The notes: generated by a model not told the origin, from the sequence alone. 64,000 nucleotides of DNA from Anthostomella pinea (GCA_963556695.1 CAUWAG010000020.1:2108001-2172000); one strand, 5' to 3'; counted from the stretch's first letter, positions 22,143 through 35,367 are shown. Made by a program: numbers and translations.

Positions 22143-23105
22143 ACTGGCTGCGATTTGTGCCCAATGGTAAACGAAACCACGCCAAGGCCTAAGACGCAAA
22201 GCAGTATCTAAGAGACGGCCAAGACTACACACCATTGTTGGCACTTGCTCCATAAGGCCTAAAGAGAAGGGGGTTGTTGTTGATGGCCAGCTGAAGGTGT
22301 ATGGCACCAAAAACGTGCATGTCGTTAAACGCGAATATCTTCGCGTTCTCCTGGCTTCGAAACACACGGTTTACTGTTTATGCGGTTGCGGAGAAGGCCG
22401 CCGACTTAATCAAGGGATCATAATCTTAGGCATTAGTACCTTAAGATATAGGGTGGTAACGACAATTTTTGGTGTAGACATATGATGGCTATATTTTGGT
22501 AGTCTATCGAGATTTACCTCGGGATCTTGCTCTACAAGATGGCGAGGGTGACCCCTCTTTCCGTATAGTTGATTTTCGGACGCAGAGGGTGACGGCATTG
22601 ATCAATGGTGCGGGATAATGGTTATTTTCTACACCACGGGATCACACACTTTGCGAGCTGCACGCCTAGGCTTTCTCATGGAGGTATGACGGGAAACATC
22701 CCCAATACATTACGGTACCAGCACATTGCCACATCTGGCGATTCCCATTCGGAGACTCTATCACGCTTTCGTATATCTAGGGTCAGAGACGTTGCTGGAT
22801 GGTATTTGATGGAATATAATAGATTTCCAGCTAAAGACACGGCGGGCAAGAGAGAATAATCCCAGAGATCAAACCAATCAGTGAGCATCGAGCTTGACGC
22901 AAGGTAGTATGGTAGGTATTGCGGCTGGCCCGCAGCATGATTCACGGGAGCCCATGAGAGACCCATGAACACCTCCGACCTACGTCATGTCTTATTGACC
23001 ATCCCAATGTCTACCATCATATACCGCCTCTCTCACCTTTCATACCCGACTCTTCAAATCCATCTCTTCCACTTTCGCTTCGGACTTCCCTCTCGAGAGA
23101 AGTCT

Positions 23106-24456
23106 TCAGACCGGGCATGTCTCCGTCCCCTTCTTTAGTGCTTCACCGGTCCAAGCCTTCACCTCCTCCTCGATCTTCGGCTCATACAGCCAGGCCATCT
23201 GGCGAGGATTCTCGGCCGACTCATCAAACCAAACATCTTCCCTGCTGAGTAGCTTCTGCTTCTCCAGAGGCAAGCGCTTGTTGTTGAGCTGCCTGGTCAA
23301 GACCAGAAGCCGGTCAATGCGGTCCTGGCGTGTCCTCTGCCAGAAGCCCAACGCGTCTCTCCACTTCAGCCCCTTATGCTCTCTCAGAGCGGAAAGCAGC
23401 AGGGCCAGAGTCATGACGTCTTCAAAAGCCTGCGAAGCTCCGTTGCCAGTCGTCGGCGGGATCGCGTGCGCAGCGTCACCAAGTATGACCACGCTGCGCT
23501 TCGCGGAGGCCCAGTTCTGCAGGCGCGAAATCGAGTAGAACACCCACATGTTCAGGGACTCGGGGTTAATGTCTTCCATGGCGGACTTGACGATGTCGGG
23601 CCAGGCTTCCGGGTCCCCGCTGTTCCTGACCCGGTCAATAAGCCCTTGCTTGTCGGCCATGAGCTGCTCCCAGCCCTCTCTCGTGTGGTCTTCAATGGGG
23701 AACTGCATCCCGGACAGCATGGCCGAGCCGTCGGGCTTCTGGGGTGCCAGGACAAAGACGTCGTTGGATGTCAGAACGCTGACCGGGAATTTGTAGTCTT
23801 TCCCTTCGGGGATCCGGAGCTGCTTCGTTGGCGTTTCCCAGGTTAGGGCCGCCATGCCCATGAACTTCTTCTGGGTTCCTGGCGCGACGTAGTCCCGTAT
23901 CTTGCTGTGGATTCCATCTGCCCCGATGAGCAGAGAGGCTGTCGTGGTAGTGCCATCGGCGAACTCAAAGGCAACGGTTGTGTCTGTCTCCTCGGTGACG
24001 TTGGTGAACTTCTTGTTGAAGCAGACGCGAATCTTCCGTTCGAAGCAGGCGTTGTAGAGAGTATCCAGAAGTTCTTGGCGATAGATCCGGAGAGCCTTGT
24101 ATCCGAAGAGAGCTTCGCCGCCAAAGGGATAGCGATCGATTGTCTGCTCGTCCGCGTTTTTGTAGTAGACGTATTCGAAGGGGAAGCTCTTCTTCTGAAG
24201 CTCAGAGTAAACTCCAAATCCGTCCAGGATTCTCAATGCGTTCGGTGACAGCATCACCGCACCGCTGGATGTCTTGGAGGCTGAATGTGTATTGCGCGCC
24301 TCGTATACAGTGCATGGTATGTAGAGCTGATGGAGCGCGAGAGCCATTGCCATGCCCTATGAAATTGTCAGTCGATGTGAGTATGGAGATACGACTCATT
24401 GTACTCACAGCAAGGCCACCTCCGACGATTGCAACACTCTGAGGTTTAGGGGACAT
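23106..24456 (-). CDS. FAD-dependent (class A flavoprotein) monooxygenase, 2 exons, 432 aa
   Basis: join(23106..24356, 24409..24456), minus strand. Exon 1 gives MSPKPQSVAIVGGGLA, and after a 52-bp GT-AG intron exon 2 begins GMAMALALHQL, completing the GxGxxG dinucleotide-binding motif. Further motifs are LLIGADGIHSKIR (the DG motif, FAD and NAD(P)H) and the second FAD site VILGDAAHAIPPTTGNGASQ (GD motif). Length fits salicylate-hydroxylase-like aromatic hydroxylases, which use NAD(P)H and O2 in the cytosol. The substrate cannot be told from sequence. It is divergently transcribed from the NAD(P)-binding gene at 25412 across a 955-bp intergenic region with a repeated CGG/CCG motif. Confidence 0.93.
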
Positions 24457-24876
24457 CGCGATGGAAGCGAGTCAGTGAGGCAAAGGGAACAAAGTCTGAG
24501 TGTGAAGCCTGAATCAACCGTATGAGCAGATGGAGTGTAATCGAGAAGGTTGGTGTCTTCGTTGACGGATAATTGGTATAGGAAAGCTATAAAGCAAGAG
24601 ATATGTTCCATCTTCAGTATGTAGCGTGGAAGAAGCCATGTCTTTATAGAAGACTAGAGGTTGACACCGTCGAGTCCGGTATCGAGCTGCGGTCGTACCT
24701 ACCTATCGGTCAGGGGGGCCTATGCCGCAAATTCATACAAGCGCATGAAGCGTGGCTCAGTCAGCAGAGGCAATGTACTAGAATCCTGCCGGATCTCGAG
24801 AACTCCGCTGCCTAATACGACCATGGACCATCATGGCGATATCAAAGCCGCGCCCTCACTGACTTACAGCTGCTGT

Positions 24877-24896
24877 GGATCCGGCACTCGGCCGAG
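24877..24896. promoter_or_regulatory. First copy of a 20-bp motif with CTCGGCCGAG dyad
   Basis: GGATCCGGCACTCGGCCGAG. The CGG/CCG dyad is the type of half-site bound by Zn2Cys6 factors. The second copy is at 24935-24954, 58 bp further on. Both are in the divergent promoter of the FAD monooxygenase and the reductase-like gene. Confidence 0.4.
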
Positions 24897-24934
24897 GCAT
24901 CTTTCAGGGGGGCAGAAACCTCCAAGCTGCTGGC

Positions 24935-24954
24935 GGATCCGACACTCGGCCGAG
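24935..24954. promoter_or_regulatory. Second copy of the 20-bp CGG/CCG motif
   Basis: GGATCCGACACTCGGCCGAG, one base different from the copy at 24877-24896. Conservation of 19/20 bases in otherwise unrelated sequence suggests function or a short local duplication. Confidence 0.4.
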
Positions 24955-25411
24955 ATATTCCTAACCATGCCTCCCTACGGATTGTGTCCCCGAGGGAGAT
25001 TGCATAAGCTCAAGGGCTTCTCGCAGCTTCATCCTACCTCCAATGGCACCTGTTCCAAGTTCATACCTGAGACCTCCCATGTTCAGGCGCGGAATGGCCG
25101 TTGTCGGGGGTCGTCGGATCCGAACCAGCAATGCCGTGTCTTTCGTACGATTCGAGTTGAAGAGACCGTATACAGAAGAGAAGACACCCGTTGAAGGTGA
25201 ATACATAAGTCAGCTTGCCATCACGATATAAATCATCGAGCCTTCGCATTTCACAGATACCTTCGACCACAAAACTCTCATCTTCGCTCCAAGACATCTC
25301 CCGAGACCCTAAAGTATCTTCAGCTCTCTGATTCCTACATCTATTATGCATCTCTCCAACCAACGAAGATAACCGCCTTTTCTACTACCTCACCTCCTAG
25401 CAACCACCACA

Positions 25412-26259
25412 ATGCATATCCTCGTGATCGGCGGGACCGGCCGCACCGGCCAACTGATCATCGCCGAAGCCCTCTTTAAAGGCCACCAAATCACCGCCCT
25501 AGTGCGCAACACCTCGTCCCTGGCACCCCAAGGAAACCTCACCATAATACGCGGCACGCCCCTAAACCCCCACGACATCGCCACCGCCTTCACCGCCAGC
25601 CCTACCTCCGTCCCCACCGCCATAATCGTAGCCCTCAACGCGCGACGCGCATCCGACTCGCCCTTCGCGGCGCCGTCGCCCGACACGCCGCCGCGCCTGA
25701 TGGCCGACAGCGTAGCCAACGCCATCGCGGGCATGAAGGCGCACGGCGCCTCCAGAATCGTCATCATGAGCTCCCAGGGCGCCGGGACGAGCTTCGCGGG
25801 GCTGGGCTGGATGATGCGTATGTACCTTTTCAATTCTATTATTTCCCCACACGGCCATGTCCTAGGCGCGAATTCCCTCTTCTAGCCCGTGTTAATAGCC
25901 TTGCTCCCGAGACACGCGTTACGACTCCTTGTTTCTGGGAGAAACATCTAAAAGGAATAGTCACTAAATCTAATTTGCTAACAGGCCTCGTGTTCTCCAA
26001 GACCAACATGAAGCTGCAGATGGAAGACCACGACGCCGTCGACGCCGAGACCCGGCGCCAGGCAGGCGTGGACTTCGTGATGGTGCGGCCCGTCATGCTG
26101 GCCGAGGGGCCGGCGGCGCCGGTCAGGGTGTATGGGGACGAGGGGAGGGGCATTCCGGGGTTCATGCCTAAGATTACGAGGGCGAGTATTGCGAGGTTCA
26201 TGGTTGAAGCGCTGGACGGGGAGGAGTATGTGGGACGGGCTCCTGTTATTTCGAACTGA
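25412..26259 (+). CDS. NAD(P)-binding Rossmann protein (NmrA/SDR-like), 2 exons, 226 aa
   Basis: join(25412..25817, 25985..26259). The N-terminus MHILVIGGTGRTGQLIIAEA has the GxxGxxG motif of atypical SDRs. VIMSSQGAGTSF occupies the usual Ser position, and the C-terminal half has DFVMVRPVMLAEGP and a helical ITRASIARFMVEAL. The 167-bp intron has GTATGT...AACAG ends and joins in frame at MMR/LVFS. Exon 1 is very C-rich at third positions. Such proteins are small NAD(P)H-dependent reductases or NADP sensors (flavin reductase/NmrA-like). Sharing a promoter with the flavin monooxygenase suggests a joint pathway or cofactor role, which is inference. Confidence 0.88.
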
Positions 26260-26976
26260 GATTTTTTTGGAACTTGGTGGGAGAGGAGCATTGAGGACAC
26301 GGGGCGTTGGTAGAAGGTGGAGAGAGCTATGCATGATCGGCGCAATTAATATTCTTGATCCACGACTTGTTTCCCCTATCACTGCTCCGGTGACCTGACA
26401 GAGGCGCAGACATTAAAGGGGCAGGACAGCAATGAGAGGCACAGACGACGGACCAATGCCCGATAAGTCGCAGCTTGCGACACTGCGAGTACTGACTGAT
26501 CCCCTTTGATATAAGACGCGGGACCATTTTTCAGGCTGCTGATTTTCAGGTGTTCGCCATATCACCCCGTAGCAACTGTATTCACGGCGCTCAACAGATC
26601 AAGGCATGTCAGGATACAAGCTGGTCATATCTTGATCTATTCAGAACATTAAGCATGTTGGGTGCTCGGCGTGAGTGCTATCCAGCCGTCACTCTCCGAG
26701 CACAAGCATTATGAGTACGTAATCGCTACAAAGGGGGGCCAACCCAGGTGATCATGGCCGTCTACCTCGTCTTGAAAAGTGAGCAGCCGTGCCCATGCAT
26801 CCGTCTCCAGCGGTGTCCAGTCCTCAAATGCAAATGCCGTCATGGTCGCCGTTCGCCGGGCAGACCAGCTCCGTAGCCGAAAACGCCGCCTATCCACGAG
26901 CGACCGTGGTCGGATCCTCTTGCACCTGTTTTCCGCCCGGCCCTGCTGTATATACCGCTCGGACCGCTGACGGTCG

Positions 26977-29900
26977 CTACCACTCGTCGGGGTTATGCCG
27001 CTTCGGTGTCCGCGCCTCTCGGAAATAGTTGTATGACATGGGGTCATGGTCACCACCCATGTCCTCATCCTGTGGGAGGCCACCGTATCCCTGTGGTCCG
27101 CCACCAAGCATTCCTGCACCACCCGGTGACCTATGCACACGATCCAAGCTGCGCTCTCTAGGCCCAGGCGTGGTCATTGGCATGGCAGCCGCGTTGCTTA
27201 CCAAGTTGGATGCACTATCATTTCCCTGCGCATATATCGGACTGCGGGATCGACCAGTGTCCACGGAAGGGGCGTACGGCTTACTTATAGGTTGAGAATA
27301 GCCACTAGGGTAAGTGATGCCCGCGTTGGTGGTTGGGGAGTAGATCCTGCCGGGCACGGGGCTGCCAACCCGGGGTATGGAAGGTAATGTAGGACTGCCT
27401 GAGCGTGATGGTGGCTCACTACCATTCCACATACTACTGCCAGGAGTGCCCGGGCGCATGACGTCGTTGGAGCGACCATATATATCCCCGCCTCCATGCT
27501 CAGAGGCGAACTCCTGACGGTTCTTGTAATACTCGAAATCAAGCCTCGACTCAGGTACGATCTCGAATCCTGGAAGAGCCGCAGATTTACCGGGCTTGCC
27601 AGCGTTCATTGGGTTCATGACGTACGAGTCGGAATACCCAGAGGTAGACATGGCGTCCCCGGAGTAGACTTCGCGACCATCCGTCAGACGTCCCTTGTAG
27701 ATAGAGGCGAGGATGTTCTGGGCCTTGGCGTGTACCATGGGGGTAATGAGGCCCTTGTAGAGTGCAGGATGGCCGAAACGGGAAGCAAGATTGCTTGACC
27801 GCAACGGATCCTTGAGCATGGAGGTTTCCGGTTGCTTGTTGACATTGCCAGTCGAATAGTAATGGATCTTAACGTCAAACGTTCGAGCGCAGTAGATCTT
27901 GAAGAAGATCATGATGAAGGGCAATGGAGCAACCGCGTAGGCCATCGTATGGGTGCCATCACCACGAACGAAAACGGCCAGGAAGATCACCAGGTTGGAG
28001 ATGATGGTGCCAAAGACAAAGCGGTTGAACAAGACGCGCCAGAATTGTCCCCCGGACTCGGTCTTCGTAACAAATATGTAGAGAAGCAAGTACTTCTTCA
28101 ACCAGACGTCAATGGAGAAATATAGTGCTGCAGCTGGGAGAACCAACGGTTGAAGACCGCCGTAACAAAGAGCCACGGTTGAATAATACAGGAAGTAATT
28201 GTAGTAACTGGCGTAGTCGAATGAAGGGGGCGCCGTGAGCTCGATCATCTCACGTGGCGTAGGGCTCGAAAACTTGCGCGTGCAGAAGCTGTAGATAAGA
28301 GTCCACAATTGCGCAAGGTCGATAGCAGCGCCAAGATTCCTCTGCAGGAGCCACGTCACCCAGAAAGGGGAGATGTTGCACAGCGCAACGAATAGAAGCG
28401 TGCCAAATTCGTTCTTACCGATGGCTTGCCAGGCGTCTAAACCCTTCTGGGTATCATTGACCACGGACGCAATAAAGCTCCAGATCGTACTGAATAGCGA
28501 GAACACAATGAGGTTGTTGAAGACAAAGAATGCGTAAAGCTTGGCGACGACATGCCGCTCGCGTCCCGTCTTCGTACGGTCACCGGCTCTGATGGAGAGT
28601 CGACGAAAGATGATAGGAAGCACCAGATAGACCAACGAGGTGATGGCTGGAGAGGCCACGCCTTGGACGATGGACCAGAAGCCGGAGTTACCAGCCAGCT
28701 GGGTCTGGAATGCGGGCCACACAAGCCCCAGGTTACTCAAGTTGACCAGAAAGATGGCAATCATTGCGTTGGGAGCAATCCAGAGAAGTGTCAGAATGGA
28801 GATCCAGAAGTTGATAACCAGCCTTCGCCAGCTTCGAGTAGCCGGAGTCATTGGCATGTTGTCCCAGATGATATCGTTCGGTTTAGGAGCCAGTACCACT
28901 CTTGCACCTTGGGCCTTCTTGCTGCGGAGCGCGTGCGCGATGGAATGGGCCTCGGATATGTCGTCGTAGCTTGCGAAACCGTATGACAGGGTATTGCGCT
29001 TATCCAGACTGTTACGCGCCTCTTTGACATCAATCTCAAGTTCTCTGATTCGCTGAGTGAGATACTCAATGGCATCGATCTTCTGGCCTTTGGGATAAGT
29101 GCTATAGGACGGATCTTTCTTGGAAGGGTAGCACATAGGTCGCGACGCGGGAAGATTATCGGGATCCTTGAGGTACTTGGCCAACACTTTCTCAAGCTTT
29201 CGAACCGTGTGATCGTGCTGTTGAATCAGATCCGGTATGTCTTTGACATTTCGCGCAATGACGGTTCTGGAAAACGAGGACTGTGGGATGACCTTGTCGA
29301 TCATCCGCGCAATGCCTTCATCAGAGGCCATTTTTTTGGGAATGTCATTCAACTAGTCATCACGTCAGTCGTAATCGGTCTTCAGATGCTTGACCGTCAC
29401 CTACCATGAGAGTCCGGGCTGACAGACTTCGTTGATAGTCCTCGCTCTCGAAGTACATGCGTCGCAGCTGCAGCACCCTCCTATAGTTCCACCACAAGAA
29501 GCCACAGATAGTCAGGTTGAACAGATAGCCGACGACAACCAAGGCCCACACCGGCTGAGCAAAAACATTCTGCGGCGTCAACCTCATGAACCACTGCTGT
29601 TTGCCACTCTTATCGCTGTTCATTCCGTAGTAGATGGGGATGAGGATGCCACAACCAATGACGGTAATAACTAGGAAGATGTTTCGACACATCCTGGTAA
29701 ATCTCAAGAAGACGGCAGCGTCCATGCCGGCGTGGGCTATCAGGTCCTTCTCGGTCGTCTTCCACAGGGGCGTGAACCAGGCAAGATACCCTTTTCCTAT
29801 CGGGGGTGGTGCGTGTTTCTCGTCGGCATGTTTGAGCTTCGGGGCATAGACGACAGTGTTGTAGGGCCGCACCAGGGAGAAGGCAATGGCTATGAAGGCA

Positions 29901-30131
29901 GTAAATCCTATTGACGTGCCCAAAGCAGACCAAATAGCTCCATCCCCGAGCTAAAAACGTATCAGTGACATATACCGTTATATAAGAAGTTCGGTTCAAT
30001 ACCTGCTGCCTGAAGGGATTCTGCAGGAGCTCCAACAGCTCATCAGCCGGGTTGTTGGCGTCCTGTCTCGTCACCAATTGCTGCGCATGCCGCCGTATCA
30101 CATCCCGTAGTACATTCCGTAGTCCGTCCAT
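26977..30131 (-). CDS. CSC1/OSCA (DUF221) family cation channel, 3 exons, 1016 aa
   Basis: join(26977..29352, 29405..29950, 30003..30131), minus strand; the two 52-bp introns have GT-AG ends and keep frame. Exon 1 (MDGLRNVLRDVIRRHAQQLV) is a soluble N-terminus. Exon 2 carries the first membrane segments (GTSIGFTAFIAIAFSLVRPYN, then IFLVITVIGCGILIPIYYGM and ALVVVGYLFNLTICGFLWW). Exon 3 has the cytosolic PHM7-type domain (about residues 225-410) and then a run of some eight transmembrane helices including WISILTLLWIAPNAMIAIFL, ending in a 300-residue Ser/Pro-rich tail. This matches fungal CSC1/RSN1-like proteins, which act as hyperosmolality-gated calcium-permeable channels. The long tail is probably regulatory. 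Confidence 0.92.
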
Positions 30132-31270
30132 CGCGGTGCCGAGAGCCGCTCGAGCGCGGGAAGGGGTTCGGTTCGGTTCGCAAGCCACGTAGACTCAAGA
30201 TCTGGCGATAGATGCTAGCAATCCGATTGACGGTATAGTACCTATCGTGAGGGAGCAGTCGAAAAACTCGGTACCGTGAGGATGACGTAAATCGTGCCGG
30301 TTTGGTTCAGGTCTCTTGTCTGGTCAAACGTGACTCGCACCGAAATTTCTCCTGTCTCGTTCGTGGTACGGTACGGACACCCCAGAAGAACTTATGCCGT
30401 GCCCCAAGCTGGTTTCCGGATACGTTATAGACAGTTTCCTCTCGATAATGCAGTCGCGGGCCCGATGGTTGGCGCAAACGAATGACGCGACCGCAGGAGT
30501 GAGTACGTTCGTTTAGGAGTGGACGTCGTGCACGTATCCCTTCATTGATCTCGAACACCACGGCGTGGAGGTCGCACGAGCGACGGAAGGAATGTGTGTG
30601 CTAGGGTTTCTAGGAGTGTCGCGGAGGGAGAAAAGAGGGTGGACGATACGTGAGGGAGGTAGGTCGTAGGATAAGGAGGAGAGTAGTAGGCAGGTCGGTT
30701 CGATAGGAGAGCGAGCGAGCGTGCGAAACAATAGACTTGGACACCTGACAAGTGAATGTTGTAACTTGTCGCTGTGTTGAATGCAGTGACGAATGACGAC
30801 AAGCGAACTGGAACTCTGAACTCTGGACTCTGGACTCCGGACTGAAGCGGACGTGGACTGTCACACTGTTTACCTCCTACGCCATGTCGGAGAGACAGAC
30901 AGCTTGGAGTGCCAGAATGCGAGGGCTTGGATGATAATCCAGTGATCCAAAGGGATTGGCACGGATTGGGCCAGCGAGGAATGACGACAGGGCAGTTTGG
31001 CAGTTTGCTTTGCGCATGGATCCAGACGAGTCGTGATCGGCGCAAAATTCTAGTGGTCTGGGCTGTCCGGATGCTCGCTGTGATTGGCCATTTACAAGTT
31101 ACAGGGCCCGTGACAGGCTCCAGGGTCCTCAATGCCGTTCGAGAGCGCTGTCACATACACTAAAAGTCAATGGCCCAATCACTAGGTAAGGACTGCAGAA
31201 AGAATGACAGGGCAGAGTTCTGTGCCTGGAAGTCTAATAATCTTATTATAACACCAACACTGTGAAAGGG
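30132..31270. promoter_or_regulatory. Upstream region of the CSC1-like gene
   Basis: No coding potential I can defend. It probably holds the promoter and 5' UTR of the gene starting at 30131. I found no specific binding site. Confidence 0.3.
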
Positions 31271-32975
31271 TTACATGTCTGGTCGGAGATCAACCACTTG
31301 ACGGATGGCCATCATCTGATGACTGAAATCCCCTGAGATTCGAGAAGCAATGGACCCCCGCCCAAGATTCAACCGAGATTCTATTTTGGATTGGGCTGAC
31401 GGCTGACTGGATGGGGGATGACAATTGACAGCACGGGGATCCCCATCAGCCGCTAAGCTTCTTCGGGGAAGACTCGGAGACCCAGCTGGCCCGGCTGGCT
31501 GTGCCTCGAGTGCCGGCTGACCACTCACCAATGGCATTGTGCGGGGGGTCAATCAGGTCAGCTGTCAGGGGAGGGTCTCTTGTGCTGAATACGAGCTGCT
31601 TATGCAAGACATCTGGCACCCCATGCTGACTGCATATGACCCGAATAATGCATTCATGCACCCCGATTCCCATCAGGAGGACGTTACGGTATCATTCCTC
31701 GATGGCTGGAATCATGAATGGAACCTGTCCATACGACGTCGGCAATGTCGTCATCGTCAGCGGGAGACTTCCGAACAATGGTATGCGATAGCCCTGTGGA
31801 AATGAACAACGCAGCCTGGGCCTCCTTTGGGAGAGGAGGCTCGTAATATAAGATGAGCTGCTATGCCGCAGTGCCGTCCAATGGTCAAGGTTCTTCGCCG
31901 ATCCCGAACCTTCACAGAGTTCGGAACAGCATCTCGGGTGCCGCGCAAAAGCCTGGAAAGTTCAATGCTACTTCGCTCTTGGCATTACTTAAGCTTATCT
32001 TCTTTTAAGTTAGACGACACTAGCAAGTCCACTTCCACCCGTGACAGCACACACGACTCCAGATGTCGTCCATGGAAATGCATTGGATGTATCGACTTGT
32101 CGTTGCCACAGCAGGCGCACGCAGGCGGTACCCAAAACCAGTGGCTGATTCATCACAACGTACTCGATCTGTGTCAATTTTTCAATCAATCGAGAATCGC
32201 AATTGCTACCATAACGATCGGGCCTAAAAGCGTCACATTTGCCTACCTTGCTTCTTCCACGTGCCCGCCAAGACTTGTCTGGGACTTGATGTTACCTTCG
32301 GGATCCGCCGCATCGACAAGACAAGCCGAGCCTCAATCCGCTCCACAACCTTGAACCAACCATCGTCCGACTTCAGTCTCTACGACGCGTGCCGGCCGGG
32401 GCCTTGGATGACAACCCATCGGCTGTCTAGGCAAGCAACCGACCGGAGAAACGTCAATCAAGTGTTCATCCCACTGGTCCGCCCTTGCGTCTTTGAGAGG
32501 GTTTCCAGCTCAGAGACCCGGCAGTCACGTGCTCGAGCTCCTCAACAGGGTAAGATTGGTCGTTGCCCATGGAACAGCCGCTGTACACAATACGGAGAGG
32601 ATCGTGCGCATTGCTCTGTCGACGGATAACAGAACCATTTCCCGATGTGAGCGCCCTAAGCACAAACATAAGGATTTAAATGGGAACGCACGCCTCTTAC
32701 AGCGGCTGGGCCTGGGCCGCCGGCTTACGTGCTGCCCGTTTCGTATAGGCATTAGGTCTTACGGGCATGAAAGAGTGATGAAACTTAGAACTATGAGCTG
32801 TTATATGTTGCCTTCTGGACCTCATCATCTTCGGCCCAGAAGCTCTTCCCGGAGACACGTCTTTTCGTGCGGCTGATCCACCCACGCTGTCTTGTACGAA
32901 GGCTCATTGTGTGTTATCTCAACACCTATATATATGCAGAACAGCAGAGACCACTCCTTTAGATTGACTTAGGTA
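31271..32975. other. No supported gene
   Basis: Only short uncorrelated open frames on both strands, without motifs or splice-consistent neighbours. The right end is bounded by a Tc1-like element. Confidence 0.3.
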
Positions 32976-34322
32976 CAATCGGGGGACAAAAGTCTCCGTA
33001 CAGCCCAATTTCTGGACCCCTGACCTGCTACACCTCACGACTCAATTGAACCACAACACACTCAATTCTGGTCAGAAAATTCTCAAATAAATTGCATTCA
33101 ATAGCCCGTTCAGTAATGCGTGTACTATTCACCAGCGCGCCTGCATGCGGCGATGCGATCGCGAACAGACTCGATCAGGACGCGTACCTGCTCAGGATCG
33201 ATCTCGGACCACGCCCTCTCAATTAACTCGTGCGTACTGGTAATGAGGGATATTGTCCTTCAATTCGGAGAATTCAGGCTTGATAGCACGTATCTGCCTC
33301 TTCAGAAGTCGCCAGACGTGCTCGATAGGGTTGAGATCGGGGCTGTGAGGAGGCCAGTCGATATAGTGAATCCCGTGCTCTTCTAGCCACTCCGGAACAC
33401 CTCTTGAGAGGTGAACTTTCGCGTTATCTTGAACAAAAGGATCTCTAGTCTTGTAGAAGGGAAGGAGGCCGTTCTTAAGGACCTGTTTATATGACTCTGT
33501 GGATACTCCTCCGCGCGGAGTATCCGGATCGAGTGGTCAGAAGATCAATTTGCCCAGTCCTCCTTCTCTATCGCGTAGCCAGATCTGAGACCACACCATT
33601 ATCGAAATACGAGGCTTTCTGTGACTCGTGGGGTTCACGAGATCGTAACGGTACTGCTCTGACGAGTATCGAATGACCCAATCGCCTGGATTATCCGATT
33701 TATTTTGGACTATATACTTGTCAGAGAACAGTGCCCTTAAGAGCTCGAGAATACACGCCGGATGGCCGAAATATTCGGCAAATTCGCGCCTTATCCGAGC
33801 CGTCTCCTCTTTCAGCTCGATCCTCTTGGCTGCTCGCCACTTCTAAAGCCCTCTGGCGTGGCAGAGGCACTTGGTAATCTTCGCGCAGCAGAAAACGCGG
33901 GCCTTATTTCGGATCTTTTGTCACGAGGCCCTGGGGAAGTCTCTCGCTGCCTGAATAACACGGGCGCGTTTGCGAGTGTTCAGAGCACTTGGTCGACCAC
34001 TTCTGGGAGCAGATTTCGTGGTGGTGGTGGTCTCAAAGCGCTTGATAGTCTCAGTGATAGTGGCAGGGCGCGTGGTTTTGAACGCGTCGGCAACCTCCTT
34101 GCGGCTCTGCCCCAGCACTCTCGCCGCCACAATTGCAGAGCGAGCATCGCGAGTGAACTCCCCGTTTGGCGCGCGACTGCCGCTCAATTTATCTTCAAAA
34201 GATCGAAATACCACCGTGATTTGCGTTGTTGAGAGAGTGTTGAAGTTGAAGGGTGGTTGACGCGTTGTTTTGATGTTCGGAGATTAGTGGTGGGGTGTAC
34301 GGAGACTTTTGTCCACCCAGTT
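32976..34322 (-). mobile_element. Tc1-like DNA transposon, about 1.35 kb
   Basis: Inverted ends share GGACAAAAGTCTCCGTACA (left 32984-33002, complement at about 34296-34314). TA dinucleotides lie at equal distance outside both (32974-32975 and 34323-34324). Size, TA target and transposase fit the Tc1/mariner group. The transposase is on the minus strand and broken. Confidence 0.85.
33125..34214 (-). pseudogene. Tc1-type transposase, broken
   Basis: The N-terminal helix-turn-helix reads GEFTRDARSAIVAARVLGQS, RKEVADAFKT and the GRPS linker (33921-34214). Past a TGA, the DDE core is visible: ISIMVWSQIW, then a stop at about 33545, ESYKQVLKNGLLPFYKTRD, FVQDNAKVHLSRGVPEWLEE and DWPPHSPDLNPIEHVW. 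The spacing between the Asp of QDNAKVH and the Glu of NPIEHVW fits the DD34E Tc1 group. At least two nonsense codons inactivate it. Confidence 0.8.
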
Positions 34323-34753
34323 TAACACACGCAGAGAATAAAGCCCCACCAATCACCCAACTGACCTTGCTTATGCATTGAAGCCAGACTCCCAAGTCAT
34401 TATCATCAACATCCGAGCCAGCGTTCGGTCTATACAGATGACGAGAAAGACCGTACGTGCCCGCCTTCATGCGATTTCCCTGAGATGTTAATACTTGTTT
34501 TCACAAAGCTGGCGGTCGAATGGCTCCACATAGCCGCTACCCCTTTAATGTCAGCCAAGTCCCCGGTTAACCCGCCTCAAGCCAAAACCAACCTATAAGA
34601 CTCCATCGCGTCGGCTTCTTGTCTAAATCATTATCCGGATGGCAATGAGAGACGGAATATCTAGGTCAGTGGCCTGCAGCCACCCCGTGACTGACCGTAG
34701 CAACGCCCCAAATCGTGGCACCGTCACTGGTGTTGCTCAATACATACGTGCTA

Positions 34754-35367
34754 CCATGGCCCACCCACCACTCGGCCACCCCCACCACTCGGACCGCAGT
34801 CATCACCAGAATCACTACATATGCACCTTTACGTCTACCTGTGGGCTTTAGCTTGGTAAGGTTCAGAAAATTCTCATAAATTAAACAATGGTAGAGCTTT
34901 TTAACCGTCTTATTTGATTAATAATCCGAATATTTATAACATAGTTGTATAATATAAAACATAGCGGTTTATAAAGGCTTAATTTCTTGTATAAAATAAA
35001 TGAGCGTTAAGTTGAAATAACTTGGTTTAGGTAAGTTAGAAAATTACGGTAAAATATACGTTTCAATTCGTTTTGTCGCGCTTTATATTATTACGTTTGT
35101 ATGCCGATATCACGATATTTAATCCTTATTAAAGATATATAAATGGTTTTTATATAATAAGGCGCTATTGATTTGTCTAGTACGCGTACGTTACCGATAT
35201 AATAATTTTTATATAAAACGATATTATATTAACTAAGATTGAACAAATAAAATCTTCAGTTATTTTATAGCCAGTTATCAAAACCTTTTTCTTATAATTA
35301 AAGTTAAGTGTAAGTCGTAAATTTAGCGGTCCGAGTGGTGGGGGTGGCCAATGTGGGTGGGCCATGG
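34754..35367. mobile_element. TIR element of 614 bp with an A+T-rich interior
   Basis: Ends are inverted copies of about 42-44 bp starting CCATGGCCCACCCAC and containing CCACCCCCACCACTCGGACC. TA flanks both sides (34752-34753 and 35368-35369). The termini stay G+C-rich while the interior (about 34870-35320) is strongly A+T-rich, as after RIP. There is no transposase frame, so this is a non-autonomous or gutted Tc1/mariner/Fot-type element. Confidence 0.8.

Noticed and set aside
8628..26259. A single biosynthetic cluster joining the P450, FAD monooxygenase and reductase-like gene with the PKS
   Set aside because: These genes are separated from each other by LINEs and unrelated genes and from the PKS by more than 30 kb with a large repeat region. 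There is no sequence evidence for common control.
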